DNA of 64,000 nucleotides from Scytonema millei VB511283 (GCF_000817735.3 NZ_JTJC03000001.1:877710-941709), one strand, 5' to 3'. Positions 16,473-26,286 are shown, numbered from the stretch's first letter. Program-made: numbers and translations. The notes: generated from the sequence alone by a model not told the origin.

Positions 16473-18866
16473 ATGGAAAATATTACTAAACCTAAGCTAG
16501 TATTCTTTCAGCCCAAGCACGACCAAAATTTACCTAATTTTACTCTGTTACATAGGCAGCAACACATCAAATGTTTGTCAGAGTTCTTTGAAGTCATTTT
16601 AATCCATGAGGATTGCGATTACCAGCAAATCTGCGATAAATATCAGCCCGACTTGACTCTTTTTGAAAATGCTGGCAATATTTTAGATTGCCATAGGCTA
16701 ACAATAAAAAATACTCATACTCATCCGCAAGTACCCAAACTAGGTTTACTGAATGCGGATGCATGGTGCAACAGCCGTGCAGTTTTCTTATCTGACATGG
16801 AACGTTGGGGGATAGGAACCTTCTTTTCTATTAGCATTACTGCGGCTGAACACACACCAGAAATTGCTGAAAACTTATTTGTTTGGCCGAATTTTATAGA
16901 TGCTGAAATATATAGAGATTATGGCGAGTCAAAAATTGTACCAGTACTTTTTACTGGAGCTAACTATGCTCTCTATCCTTGGCGACAAAAGATATTTAAA
17001 TGTGTTTCACAATATTATCCTTCCCTTGTGTGTCCACATCTAGGCTATGGTGGCAAGCAAGCGACTGCTCGCATGATCTATGGCGAACGATATGCTCGCA
17101 CTATTAACGCTTCTTGGTTTGTTCCAGCGTGTGGCACTGTAGCAAAGGAAATGGTGCGGAAACATCTTGAGATTCCAGCTTCCAGAGCTTGTTTGATTAC
17201 GGAACAATCTTCAGCTCTGGAAGCTGCGGGCTTCGTTGATATGCAGAATTGTGTTTTTGCTGACGAACATAATGTATTAGATAAGTTAGATTATTTATTT
17301 CAGAATCAAGAGGAGCTTGAAAGTATTATTAATGCTGGTTATCAGCTAGCTCACTCTCGTCACACATTGAAACAGCGAGACCAAATTTTTCAGTGGTTTA
17401 ATTTACATAAGAATCTCAAGCCTCATCAAAAAGTGATTCAAACCAGTCCTTTTGAGCCACTTATTGTTGTAGAAAAAGCATCTAGAGCGATCAACTCTCA
17501 TATTAAATGTGATGGGTTGAACTCAATGCTGATTCACCAAGGTGACAAAGAACTAGAGGCACATCAATACGATAAAGCCGAAGCTTTATACTTTAGATGC
17601 CTTTATCATGTCGGGATAATGCATGAGCCTAAATTAAGATTAGCAATTTGCAGTCTTTACAAAGGCAATGCCGAAAAAGCACTCGAATGGATTATTCCAT
17701 CGATCAAATGTATTCTCGAAGTATACAAAGCTTTCGATCCCGATCCTGTTGAATGGGCTTACTTTATTGTTGCTCTGCTTTGCTTAGGGAAGTTAGAGGA
17801 AGCGAAGAAACGATGTGACGAATTTCCTAACTTAAGTCATACTGAACTCGATCGCGTGCGGTGGATTGTTAACTTACTAACAAAGACAAACAAACAACAT
17901 GTTGCATCATCTGATTGGCGGGTATATCGAGCTAGCGTTCATCATTTGCCAGACCGAAATTTGAGTGAATGGACTAAGAATATTTGTCTAATGCTTAGAG
18001 CGTGTAGTCAATTAAGCCTTGCTAGTAACTTGGAAGTTATCTCATTAGATAATCAGTTATTAAAGTTAAGCGATCGAAACTCGAACAGTTCTGCCAGAGA
18101 GGTTCTGAAATCATCCGAGATTCAAATTATTTCATCAGAAGTAATGCCTAAGAATGCTAAACTAAGAAATAACAGAGTTTTCATTCGTTCGGAACTTAGA
18201 AAAAAATTTTTGAAGAAAATTCAGCAAACAAGTCATAAACTGATATCACCTCTAAATCTTTTAGAAGCTAAATATGGATATTTTTTGCCTTTTCCTATCT
18301 CAGAAATAAGAAATGACGAATTATTGAGTACCATTAAAAGGTTAATAAAGGAAGAAAATGCTAAAAATCTTTTACTAATTGGAGTGTCCTTAGACAAAGG
18401 AATGGCTGAGTTGCTTCTCAATACCTGTCAAGAAATAGCTCAAGGTATTACAGTATTTTGTATAAATCAATCATCTCCTCAATTTACTAAATTGCAAAGG
18501 CGTTACAAAAATCATTCCACTGCTAAATTCTATCAGTTACCAATAAACTGTACTAATAGTTTTACCATCGATATTGAAAACTGTATTGGTCAGATTAAGT
18601 TAGAAAATGAAATAGATTGTTTCGATATGGTACTAATGGGTACTTCCGATGTGGTTTCCAATATAGAATTAAGCGATCGCAACTTTTATATGTCAAAGTT
18701 CTTCATCTTAGAAGGTATAAACACTTTACAAGGCTATAAAGAATATCAGTATCTATCTTCGACCTCTACCTATATTTTGGAATCTCAAAATCCTTGCCTA
18801 CGCAACGGGTATGCGATTTTTAAGAGGATTGATAGATGTAGCTATTTTTTAACTAAGAATTTATAA
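16473..18866 (+). CDS. Three-part protein: CgeB-like glycosyltransferase, TPR-like helices, methyltransferase-like C-terminus
   Basis: A 797-residue protein. Residues 1 to about 320 look like a glycosyltransferase of the CgeB/Glyco_trans_1_2 kind: LFENAGNILDC, VLFTGANYALYPWRQKIF, then SWFVPACGTVAKEMVRKHLEIPA and the acceptor-side LITEQSSALEAAGF. Residues of about 345-460 are helical and TPR-like (GDKELEAHQYDKAEALYFRC, GNAEKALEW, CLGKLEEAKKRCDEF). The C-terminal 200 residues have a Rossmann-like core (NLLLIGVSLDKGMAELLL, DCFDMVLMGTSDVV) that resembles a degenerate methyltransferase without the glycine-rich DxGxGxG. Functions of the last two parts are not recognisable. It is AT-rich and in the operon orientation. 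Confidence 0.65.
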   Translation: MENITKPKLVFFQPKHDQNLPNFTLLHRQQHIKCLSEFFEVILIHEDCDYQQICDKYQPDLTLFENAGNILDCHRLTIKNTHTHPQVPKLGLLNADAWCNSRAVFLSDMERWGIGTFFSISITAAEHTPEIAENLFVWPNFIDAEIYRDYGESKIVPVLFTGANYALYPWRQKIFKCVSQYYPSLVCPHLGYGGKQATARMIYGERYARTINASWFVPACGTVAKEMVRKHLEIPASRACLITEQSSALEAAGFVDMQNCVFADEHNVLDKLDYLFQNQEELESIINAGYQLAHSRHTLKQRDQIFQWFNLHKNLKPHQKVIQTSPFEPLIVVEKASRAINSHIKCDGLNSMLIHQGDKELEAHQYDKAEALYFRCLYHVGIMHEPKLRLAICSLYKGNAEKALEWIIPSIKCILEVYKAFDPDPVEWAYFIVALLCLGKLEEAKKRCDEFPNLSHTELDRVRWIVNLLTKTNKQHVASSDWRVYRASVHHLPDRNLSEWTKNICLMLRACSQLSLASNLEVISLDNQLLKLSDRNSNSSAREVLKSSEIQIISSEVMPKNAKLRNNRVFIRSELRKKFLKKIQQTSHKLISPLNLLEAKYGYFLPFPISEIRNDELLSTIKRLIKEENAKNLLLIGVSLDKGMAELLLNTCQEIAQGITVFCINQSSPQFTKLQRRYKNHSTAKFYQLPINCTNSFTIDIENCIGQIKLENEIDCFDMVLMGTSDVVSNIELSDRNFYMSKFFILEGINTLQGYKEYQYLSSTSTYILESQNPCLRNGYAIFKRIDRCSYFLTKNL

Positions 18867-18915
18867 CGAGAATAGAAGTCGTTTAGCTAATATTTTCATC
18901 TCGATCGCAATATTT

Positions 18916-20706
18916 ATGCCACAATTCATATCTAAGCTTCTATACCTCACCAAGGGACATCATAAATCACTTCTAGTAATAGCATTTCTCCTCCTCATCA
19001 TCTCAGGTTTAGAAGTGGTTGGAACTGCCATGATTGGTCCATTTATTACTGTCGCTACTAATCCAAATATAATTAAGACTAATTACTGGCTGGGCTTAAT
19101 CCACAACCAATTAAATTTTGTCTCCGAACAGTATTTTTTGATTGTTTTAGGTGCAGTGGTTCTGATTGCTTTTTACATAAAAGCATTTTTGAGTTTTGAA
19201 GCTCAAAAAGCAGTATTTCAATTTAGTCATACCTTACGAGGGGATCTATGCCATAGGCTTTTAAAGACCTACCTTGAAGCTCCCTACAGCTTCCACTTAC
19301 GAATGAACTCTGCAACAATAATTCAGAATGTTATTACGACTACTGAAATCGTTTGTATCAATGTAGTGATGTCTCTTTTAACAGCTGTCTCTAATGGCTT
19401 TATCATTGTAGCCTTAACTTTACTTCTAATTAAAACTAGTGCCTTGGCAATGCTTCAGATTGCCCTATTATTACCTGTCCTCGTCGGACTAGTTAAGTTA
19501 CTAAAAAGTCGCTTAGCTTTCTGGGCGCAAGAAGGATGGTCGGCATCTAAAGAGATTATCCGTATCCTAAATCATGGCTTAGGAGGGTTGAAAGAAAGCC
19601 GCGTGATTGGGTGCGAATCTTATTTCGTGCAACAGATGGAGCAACAGACAAACAGGCTCGCTAAAAATTTTTCATTGAATGCTAGTTATGGTAATCTTCC
19701 ACGCTTTGTCATTGAAGCATTTATGATTACATTTCTAGTCAGTTTTACACTTTTATATGTTAATTTAAATCAAGGACAAGGACAAAATTTAACAGCTGTT
19801 TTGGGAATTTTCGGTCTTGCCTCAATCCGCCTTCTGCCAGCGATAAGTAATTTAATTGGTAATATCAATACTTTTAGACCGAATGCCTTTGCCATTGATA
19901 AATTATTTTTTGATTTTCAGGAGATAGAAAAATCAAAAAGTCTATCTACTGGCGTTAGTTACCGCGTCAATAATTTGTTATCAAGTTCCGAGCCATTACC
20001 CTTTTCAGCGTGGAAGCAGATAGTTTTGGACAAGATCTCTTTTCAGTATCCTGATACTGAAAGGAAAGTATTAGACGAAATTTCCTTGACCATTCAAAAA
20101 GGTCAATCTATTGGTCTAATTGGTAAGTCCGGTTCTGGGAAAACTACTTTAGTCGACGTTGTTTTGGGTCTTTTTCTTCCTCAATCTGGTGATATTAAAG
20201 TGGACGGAGTTTCGGTTTATGAAGATTTGCGCGCTTGGCAAAATCTGCTTGGCTATGTTCCCCAGTCCATATTTTTAATTGATGATACCGTGGAGCGAAA
20301 TATTGCCTTCGGTGTTCCTGATTGTTTAATCGACCTCGATCGATTAAGAAGGGCAATTGAGATCGCTCAACTCAGCGAAGTAGTCGAGCAACTTCCAGAC
20401 GGTATCAAAACTGTTGTTGGCGAGCGGGGAGTTCTCTTATCTGGAGGGCAACGCCAGAGAATAGGTATTGCACGTGCGCTTTATCATGGAAGAGACATTT
20501 TGGTATTTGATGAGGCAACTGCTGCTCTAGATACTGAAACCGAGCAGCTTGTAACAGAAGTAACTAAAGGCTTGAGTGGCAACAAGACAATCGTCATCAT
20601 TGCCCATCGTCTCAAGACGATCGAACATTGCGATCGTATTTATCAGCTCGATCGGGGCAGAATTCTCAAATCAGGCACTTATCAGGAAGTTGTTTTAGGT
20701 CAATGA
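18916..20706 (+). CDS. MsbA/PglK-like ABC exporter (half-transporter, TMD-NBD fusion)
   Basis: A 596-residue half-transporter expected to act as a homodimer flipping a lipid-linked saccharide. The N-terminal membrane domain has about six TM segments (SLLVIAFLLLIISGL, YFLIVLGAVVLIAFYI and so on). The nucleotide-binding domain carries Walker A GKSGSGKTT near 402, signature LLSGGQRQRIGIARAL near 505, Walker B ILVFDEATAALD and the switch histidine in IIAHRLKTIEHCD. PglK flips whole lipid-linked oligosaccharide, while MsbA moves lipid A. A Wzx flippase is the next gene, so the locus holds two different flippase types. Confidence 0.88.
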   Translation: MPQFISKLLYLTKGHHKSLLVIAFLLLIISGLEVVGTAMIGPFITVATNPNIIKTNYWLGLIHNQLNFVSEQYFLIVLGAVVLIAFYIKAFLSFEAQKAVFQFSHTLRGDLCHRLLKTYLEAPYSFHLRMNSATIIQNVITTTEIVCINVVMSLLTAVSNGFIIVALTLLLIKTSALAMLQIALLLPVLVGLVKLLKSRLAFWAQEGWSASKEIIRILNHGLGGLKESRVIGCESYFVQQMEQQTNRLAKNFSLNASYGNLPRFVIEAFMITFLVSFTLLYVNLNQGQGQNLTAVLGIFGLASIRLLPAISNLIGNINTFRPNAFAIDKLFFDFQEIEKSKSLSTGVSYRVNNLLSSSEPLPFSAWKQIVLDKISFQYPDTERKVLDEISLTIQKGQSIGLIGKSGSGKTTLVDVVLGLFLPQSGDIKVDGVSVYEDLRAWQNLLGYVPQSIFLIDDTVERNIAFGVPDCLIDLDRLRRAIEIAQLSEVVEQLPDGIKTVVGERGVLLSGGQRQRIGIARALYHGRDILVFDEATAALDTETEQLVTEVTKGLSGNKTIVIIAHRLKTIEHCDRIYQLDRGRILKSGTYQEVVLGQ

Positions 20707-21028
20707 CAAGATAGCACTCGATCGCTTTTATAAATTTGAAGCAGAGGACTTATGAAATTGATTTTGTTTACTTGTGAATATTGTTATCTAAAAACTAGAA
20801 TTCTATTAGTTAAAAAAGGTAATTAATGAAATACTATTCTCTACTTATTAACGCTAATAACGATAATGGCAAGTTGTTTTTACTAAAGATATTTAATAGT
20901 AGTTTAAGACATTCTTCTCTTTTGCTTCTTCTAAAATGCTATTTTTTAAATTCGCATACAGTCAACATCGTAGAAACATTTTTGCATAGTAAAAATGATT
21001 TAATGATTTTCCCATTGGAGGTAGTATC
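20707..21028. other. 322-bp spacer upstream of Wzx-like gene
   Basis: No convincing gene. A 24-codon frame at 20751-20825 (MKLILFTCEY...) resembles the first strand of a glycosyltransferase and could be a remnant. A 72-codon frame at 20826-21044 has an AAGG upstream but no recognisable feature and overlaps the next gene. The stretch is strongly AT-rich and may hold an internal promoter. Confidence 0.35.
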
Positions 21029-22552
21029 TTGCCAAAGTTTTTAAAAGAAGATCCTCCAACTAAAGATCCTGACAAATTCTTGCAAGTTGAACATTTACAA
21101 ACCGATCTGAAAAAACGTTCTATTCGTGGCGGCGCAGTTGTTGTTTTGACCGAAGCATTCAAATTTTGCCTTCAGATGGGATCGATAGTCGTACTGGCAA
21201 GATTGCTCTCGCCTGAAGACTACGGTCTAGTTGGTATGGTAAATGTAGTTATGGTATTTCTGGGCTTATTTAAAGATTTCGGTCTTTCTGCCGCAACAAT
21301 CCAGAAAACTGATATTAACCACAAACAAGTCAGCACTTTATTTTGGATCAACGTGGCGATGGGGTGCATTCTTGCCCTCATAGTCGCTGCATTAGCGCCT
21401 GTCGTCGCTTTATTCTATAAGGAACCGCGTTTAACTTGGATTACGGTTGCCTTGGCGAGTGGTTTTATCTTTAGCGGTTTAACTGCTCAGTGCGAGGCTC
21501 TGCTATGGAGACAGATGCGCTTTTCTAGCCTTGCTCAAATCCAAATTATTTCGCTAACAGCTGGCTTAGTTACTGCTATCATCTCTGCCTTGTATGGTGC
21601 GGGTTATTGGGCATTGGTCTTCATGCAATTAATCACTATATTTGTCAATGCCATTGGAGTATGGGTTATTAGTGACTGGCGACCGGGCTTGCCAATCAGA
21701 AATTCTGGCGTTCGCTCAATGTTAGCCTTTGGTGGTAACCTCACTGGTTTCTATTTTGTTGAATATTTCTCGCGTAACTTAGACAATATTTTGATTGGTT
21801 ACTTTTGGGGTCCACAACAGTTAGGACTTTACTCTAAAGCTTATCAATTGTTATATTTACCAATTCGACAGATTACGACTCCGGTAGGGCACGTAGCTCT
21901 CCCAACTCTCAGTCGTTTGCAAAACGAACCCGAGAAGTACAATGCCTACTTGTATAAAACTCTGTTGGCTATGGCTGCGCTTGGAATGCCGATTGTTGCA
22001 TTTACATTTGCTGCTGCTGATAAGATAGTTCTGGCATTTTTAGGACCGCAATGGTTAGATTCTGTACCGATCTTTCGGTTATTGGCACCAGCTGCTTTAG
22101 TCGGGATTCTGTGGACTGGATGGATTTATCAATCATTAGGTAGAACCGCTCGAATGTTCCGCTGGGGAGCGATCGCAGCTATTGTGGATGTAAGTGCCTT
22201 TCTCATCGGTATTCACTGGAATGCTATTGGAGTAGCAGCAGCTTTTAGTTTATCTCAAGTGATTCTCCTAGTTCCTGCGTTTGCTTATTGTATTCGAGGG
22301 ACATCGTTGAAATTAACTGAGTTAGCAATTACTCTTTCTCGACCAGTATTGATTTCAACAGTTGCTGCTGTTGCAATTATTGGCATAGATCGGCTATTGC
22401 CAAAGAGTATGAATATAGGACTTAGTTTATTTATCAGTTCTATCTTGTACTGCATACTTTATATAGCAATGTGGATGTTTACTCCTGCTGGTAGAAATAC
22501 TTTGGTTGAAATGCTGTCCGCAATTAAAGAACTTAAATTTCCCTCTCAATAA
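21029..22552 (+). CDS. Wzx/WzxC-type polysaccharide flippase (MOP superfamily), TTG start
   Basis: A 507-residue polytopic protein with about 12-14 TM segments. The conserved start region IRGGAVVVLTEAFKFCLQ is followed by VLARLLSPEDYGLVGM, the typical MOP flippase opening, and YFSRNLDNILIGYFWGPQQLGLYSKAYQLLYLP is the WzxC-like loop. It would flip undecaprenyl-linked repeat units to the periplasm. The start is TTG at 21029: a strong GGAGGT at 21017-21022 lies six bases upstream, and no ATG sits before the conserved region. It pairs functionally with the Wzy-like polymerase at 31464 and the Wzc-like protein at 778. Confidence 0.92.
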   Translation: MPKFLKEDPPTKDPDKFLQVEHLQTDLKKRSIRGGAVVVLTEAFKFCLQMGSIVVLARLLSPEDYGLVGMVNVVMVFLGLFKDFGLSAATIQKTDINHKQVSTLFWINVAMGCILALIVAALAPVVALFYKEPRLTWITVALASGFIFSGLTAQCEALLWRQMRFSSLAQIQIISLTAGLVTAIISALYGAGYWALVFMQLITIFVNAIGVWVISDWRPGLPIRNSGVRSMLAFGGNLTGFYFVEYFSRNLDNILIGYFWGPQQLGLYSKAYQLLYLPIRQITTPVGHVALPTLSRLQNEPEKYNAYLYKTLLAMAALGMPIVAFTFAAADKIVLAFLGPQWLDSVPIFRLLAPAALVGILWTGWIYQSLGRTARMFRWGAIAAIVDVSAFLIGIHWNAIGVAAAFSLSQVILLVPAFAYCIRGTSLKLTELAITLSRPVLISTVAAVAIIGIDRLLPKSMNIGLSLFISSILYCILYIAMWMFTPAGRNTLVEMLSAIKELKFPSQ

Positions 22553-22655
22553 ACTCGAACGAGCCAGTTTTAGTCCTAGCTTATGACATAGTTTCAGCCT
22601 TCAAAATATCAAGAATCATGAGTGCCGAAAAATTTTGATACAGAAAACCAACACC

Positions 22656-23819
22656 ATGAAATTAGCTTACACAACTACGTATAATGCCCAGGACTTAGGC
22701 GCAGTTAGTATCAATGAATGGTCAGGTACGGGCTATTACATTGCTCAATCGCTTAAACAACAATCTGTATCTATCGAGTATTTTGGTCCTTTAAAAAATA
22801 GTTTCTCGTTGCAAGTTTTACAAAAGAGCAAGCGCCATTACTACGACGCTTTCCAAAAAAGATACATAAAAAATATAGAACCTTTGACAATTCGTAGTTT
22901 TGCCAATCAGATTTCTAAAAAACTGTCTGAAACTAGAGTAGATGCTGTGTTTAGTGCGACGATTAATCCAATTGCATATCTTGAGTGCCAGCAGCCAATT
23001 GTTTTCTGGGCAGATGCTACATTTGCTAATATCATAGATTTTTACCCCCAATATAGTAATCTCTGCCATGAGTCAGTCGAAAACGGACATCTAATGGAGA
23101 GAGCAGCTATTCATAATTCTAAGCTGGCAATTTATTCATCTGAATGGGCAGCTCAAAAGGCTATTGAATTTTACCAAGCCGATCCAGCAAAAGTGAAGGT
23201 TGTACCTTTTGGTGCAAACATTGAAAATAGCAAAACCCTTTACGAAATTAAAGATTTAATTGATTCTAGACCCTTAACTCGATGCAAGTTGTTATTTATT
23301 GGAGTTGATTGGTTTCGTAAGGGAGGAGACGTTGCACTGAAGGTAGCTTATCAGTTAAATAATCTAGGTTTGAATACAGAACTAACTGTGATTGGTTCTC
23401 AACCTGTGGCGGAAGGTTCTTTACCTAGTTTTGTTAAGCCTTTAGGTTTTATTAGTAAATCGACTCGCGAAGGAAAAGAGAGAATTCAGCAACTCATTGG
23501 CGAGTCTCACTTTCTAATTTTGCCCTCACTAGCTGATTGTTCGCCAATTGTTTTGTGCGAAGCTAATTCACTAGGTGTACCTTGCTTGTCTACTAAAGTA
23601 GGTGGAATTCCGACAATTATTAAAACAGGATTAAATGGTGAGTTGTTTGACAAAGAAGCTGAGGTTTTAGAGTACTGTAAATATATAGTTCATCTATTTA
23701 CTAACTATAAAGAGTATAAAGCTTTGGCGCTCTCTGCTTTTAACGAATATCAGACACGACTTAATTGGGAGGTGGCTGGGCAGACAGTCAAGCAATTACT
23801 GAGAGAGAAAATATTTTAA
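22656..23819 (+). CDS. Family 4 (GT-B) glycosyltransferase
   Basis: A 387-residue glycosyltransferase from ATG 22656 (MKLAYTTTYNAQD); a TTG at 22635 would add seven residues. The C-terminal donor domain shows KLLFIGVDWFRKGGDVALKV, then HFLILPSLADCSPIVLCEANSLGVPCL, the ExxxxxxxE-type donor-binding region of GT4, and TKVGGIPTIIKTGLNG. The N-terminal acceptor domain includes FWADATFANIIDFYP. The typical retaining mechanism uses a nucleotide sugar. Sugar and linkage are not predictable. Confidence 0.88.
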   Translation: MKLAYTTTYNAQDLGAVSINEWSGTGYYIAQSLKQQSVSIEYFGPLKNSFSLQVLQKSKRHYYDAFQKRYIKNIEPLTIRSFANQISKKLSETRVDAVFSATINPIAYLECQQPIVFWADATFANIIDFYPQYSNLCHESVENGHLMERAAIHNSKLAIYSSEWAAQKAIEFYQADPAKVKVVPFGANIENSKTLYEIKDLIDSRPLTRCKLLFIGVDWFRKGGDVALKVAYQLNNLGLNTELTVIGSQPVAEGSLPSFVKPLGFISKSTREGKERIQQLIGESHFLILPSLADCSPIVLCEANSLGVPCLSTKVGGIPTIIKTGLNGELFDKEAEVLEYCKYIVHLFTNYKEYKALALSAFNEYQTRLNWEVAGQTVKQLLREKIF

Positions 23820-23861
23820 AATTTGATATTTGAGAAATGAAGATATTTTCTATTAAGTATT

Positions 23862-24947
23862 ATGTTTATGAAAACTGAAATACTAGTTAGCATTATCATT
23901 AACAACTATAATTACGATCGCTTTTTAACCGAAGCAGTTGATAGTGCCTTGAGCCAATCTTATCCTCATACAGAAGTTATTGTGGTCGATGATGGTTCGA
24001 CAGATAATTCCCGTAATATTATTGCTAGTTACGGTAACAAAATTATTCCCATACTGCAAGAAAATGGTAAACAAGCAGCAGCTTTCAATAGTGGGTTTGC
24101 CATCAGCAAAGGCGAGATTATTATCTTTCTCGACTCTGACGATTATCTTTTCCCTCACGCCGTCGAACGTATAGCTGCAATCTGGAAACCACAATTAGCT
24201 AAAGTCCATTACCGCTTAAATGTAGTCGATACCTTCAGCCAACCTCTCGGATATTCCTGTCCGCAAGGTACATCACTATCTAGTGGCGACGTATGGCGTA
24301 ATTTACTAGAAGTTGGTGGTTATGCTAGCACGCCTACTAGTGGCAATGCACTCAATCGCAAAGCACTAGAACAAGTCTTTCCAATTCCTGATGAATATAA
24401 ACTAACAGCTGACGATTACTTATCGATCTCAATTCCTTTTTATGGAGAAGTGGCAGCAATTGAAGAACCTTTGGGTGTTTACCGAATTCATAATAGCAAT
24501 CAGTGGGCTTTAACTACGGTAACAGGCGATCGCTTTCAGAGATTTGTTCGGCACGATTTACAAAACTATTCTCTTCTATCAGAAAAAGCAAATGGACTGG
24601 GATATAAATTACCAAAAGATTTAGAACAAAGAGCTATAGGACGGTTGTGGTCGCGCATTATTTCCTTACGGTTAGATCCTCAAAATCATCCGATTCCCTC
24701 AGATCGTTCCCTCTCACTTGTTTATAAGGGAATTCGTTCGCTCTGGAAATATTCTCACTTTAATTGGCAAAAACAAACTATCTATAGTTTCTGGTTTGTC
24801 TGGGTGGGATTCATGCCTGTAGCCTTAGCAAAACCGGCTATTACTTGGCTATACGCACCGCATTTTCGCCCTAAAGCGATCGCTTGGATAATTACAAAAA
24901 TTCAGTCGCGGGTAAGTCCAGCAACAGTTTTCGGTAGCAAACTATAA
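23862..24947 (+). CDS. Family 2 glycosyltransferase
   Basis: A 361-residue GT-A enzyme: VSIIINNYNYDRFLTEAVDSAL, nucleotide motif VIVVDDGSTDNS, DxD-type motif IIIFLDSDDYLF, and DDYLSISIPFYGEV as the ED-type base region. A hydrophobic stretch near 300-320 (IYSFWFVWVGFMPVALAKPA) suggests membrane association at the C-terminus. It lies between two GT4 genes and is probably co-transcribed with them. Confidence 0.9.
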   Translation: MFMKTEILVSIIINNYNYDRFLTEAVDSALSQSYPHTEVIVVDDGSTDNSRNIIASYGNKIIPILQENGKQAAAFNSGFAISKGEIIIFLDSDDYLFPHAVERIAAIWKPQLAKVHYRLNVVDTFSQPLGYSCPQGTSLSSGDVWRNLLEVGGYASTPTSGNALNRKALEQVFPIPDEYKLTADDYLSISIPFYGEVAAIEEPLGVYRIHNSNQWALTTVTGDRFQRFVRHDLQNYSLLSEKANGLGYKLPKDLEQRAIGRLWSRIISLRLDPQNHPIPSDRSLSLVYKGIRSLWKYSHFNWQKQTIYSFWFVWVGFMPVALAKPAITWLYAPHFRPKAIAWIITKIQSRVSPATVFGSKL

Positions 24948-24966
24948 TTTTTAAACATATAAATCG

Positions 24967-26211
24967 ATGAAAATACTAGATGATTTTATTAACAGCAAAA
25001 AACAAGAAGGTAAAAATCACTCTCGCCTGCGCGTTCTTTTTGTCAGCCATGCCTATGTCGTAGGCGTAAATCAGGGAAAACTTCAAGCGATCGCGGAAAT
25101 TGAAGGAATTGATGTTGGCTTACTAGCTCCTACTAATTGGAGAGCATTGGAATGGAATCGACGACTGCAATTAGAGCGACCGTACTCCAAAATTCAGATT
25201 TATGGCGCACCCGTATTGTTTGCAGGTCGTGGCGGTGCTTACTTCTACACACCTTGGCGAGTTTGGCAAGTCCTCAATGATTTTCAACCCGATATCGTAC
25301 AAGTCGAAGCAGAAGTCTTCTCCCTTTGTGCGCTTGAGCTAGCAATTTGGGCGCGACTGACAGGCAAGAAATTGATTATATTCGGTTGGGAAAATATGGA
25401 TCGCCACCTACCAAAATTACGGCGTTGGGTGCGACAGTTTGTGATGAATACAGCTAGCGCAATCATAGCTGGCAACCATGAAGGAGCCAATTTATTACAT
25501 CAGTGGGGGTACAATGGAGCGATCGCAATTATGCCCCAAATGGGAGTAGATACTCAATTATTTGCGCCTCAACCAACCGAACGCAATAATCGCACCAATC
25601 AAGAGTTCCAGATTGGTTTTCTGGGGCGACTGGTAGCAGGAAAAGGAATAGACATTTTGTTTGCCGCAGTCCGCCAACTGCGGCAACGTGGTTTCAATTG
25701 CCGCCTCATTCTCTGCGGCTCTGGTTCTAGTGAAGCAGATCTCCGTCAGGAAGCAGAGAAGCAGCAGATTGCCGATTTCGTGACTTGGAGAGGAGCAGTA
25801 CGCCATGAAGCAGCACCAATGGCGATCGCTCAATTTGACGTACTTGTACTTCCCTCACGCACGACTCCCACCTGGAAAGAACAGTTCGGTCACGTCTTAA
25901 TTGAAGCAATGGCAATGGGGGTTCCTGTTATCGGCTCTACCTCTGGCGAAATTCCGCACGCGATCGGGCGATCTGATTTGGTATTTCCAGAAGAAGACGC
26001 ACATGGACTAGCAGCAATTTTAGAGCGCTTAATTTGCGAACCAAGTTGGCGACAAGAAGTAGAAAGTTACTGTTTGAATAGAGTTCAGCAACACTACTCG
26101 CACGAACAAATTGCACGAAGATCGTTTCAACTTTGGCAGACAATTCTGAAGCAGCAAGTAGAGAGTGGAGAAAATTCAATTTGCAAGTCGCAAGTCGCAA
26201 GTCGTAATTAA
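24967..26211 (+). CDS. Family 4 glycosyltransferase with heptamer-derived C-terminus
   Basis: A 414-residue GT-B protein. It starts with RLRVLFVSHAYVVGVNQGKL, has a VQVEAEVFSLCALEL loop in the acceptor domain, and a donor domain with GFLGRLVAGKGIDILFAA and DVLVLPSRTTPTWKEQFGHVLIEAMAMGVPVIGS, containing the EX7E motif. The usual GT4 fold ends near FQLWQTILKQQ. The last residues, CKSQVASRN, are read from three GCAAGTC heptamers followed by the stop, so the C-terminus is repeat-derived and probably not functional. Confidence 0.9.
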   Translation: MKILDDFINSKKQEGKNHSRLRVLFVSHAYVVGVNQGKLQAIAEIEGIDVGLLAPTNWRALEWNRRLQLERPYSKIQIYGAPVLFAGRGGAYFYTPWRVWQVLNDFQPDIVQVEAEVFSLCALELAIWARLTGKKLIIFGWENMDRHLPKLRRWVRQFVMNTASAIIAGNHEGANLLHQWGYNGAIAIMPQMGVDTQLFAPQPTERNNRTNQEFQIGFLGRLVAGKGIDILFAAVRQLRQRGFNCRLILCGSGSSEADLRQEAEKQQIADFVTWRGAVRHEAAPMAIAQFDVLVLPSRTTPTWKEQFGHVLIEAMAMGVPVIGSTSGEIPHAIGRSDLVFPEEDAHGLAAILERLICEPSWRQEVESYCLNRVQQHYSHEQIARRSFQLWQTILKQQVESGENSICKSQVASRN

Positions 26212-26274
26212 ATGAACTCACGACTCACTCGCCACTAACAATTAATACCTGATACCTGATACCTGATAACTGAT
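26183..26274. repeat. Heptamer arrays (GCAAGTC)x3 and (TACCTGA)x3-4 at end of a GT4 gene
   Basis: Three perfect GCAAGTC copies at 26183-26203 lie within the last codons of the glycosyltransferase. A second array, TACCTGA with variation, runs at 26246-26274 in the spacer before the next gene. These are short tandemly repeated repetitive (STRR) elements as described in cyanobacteria. They are the only clear ones in the polysaccharide locus. Confidence 0.85.
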
Positions 26275-26286
26275 AGAGGTTGAACA

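Noticed and set aside
20826-21044. 72-codon plus-strand frame before the Wzx gene
   Set aside because: Leu/Ser/Asn-rich without any domain, overlaps the well-supported TTG start of the flippase.
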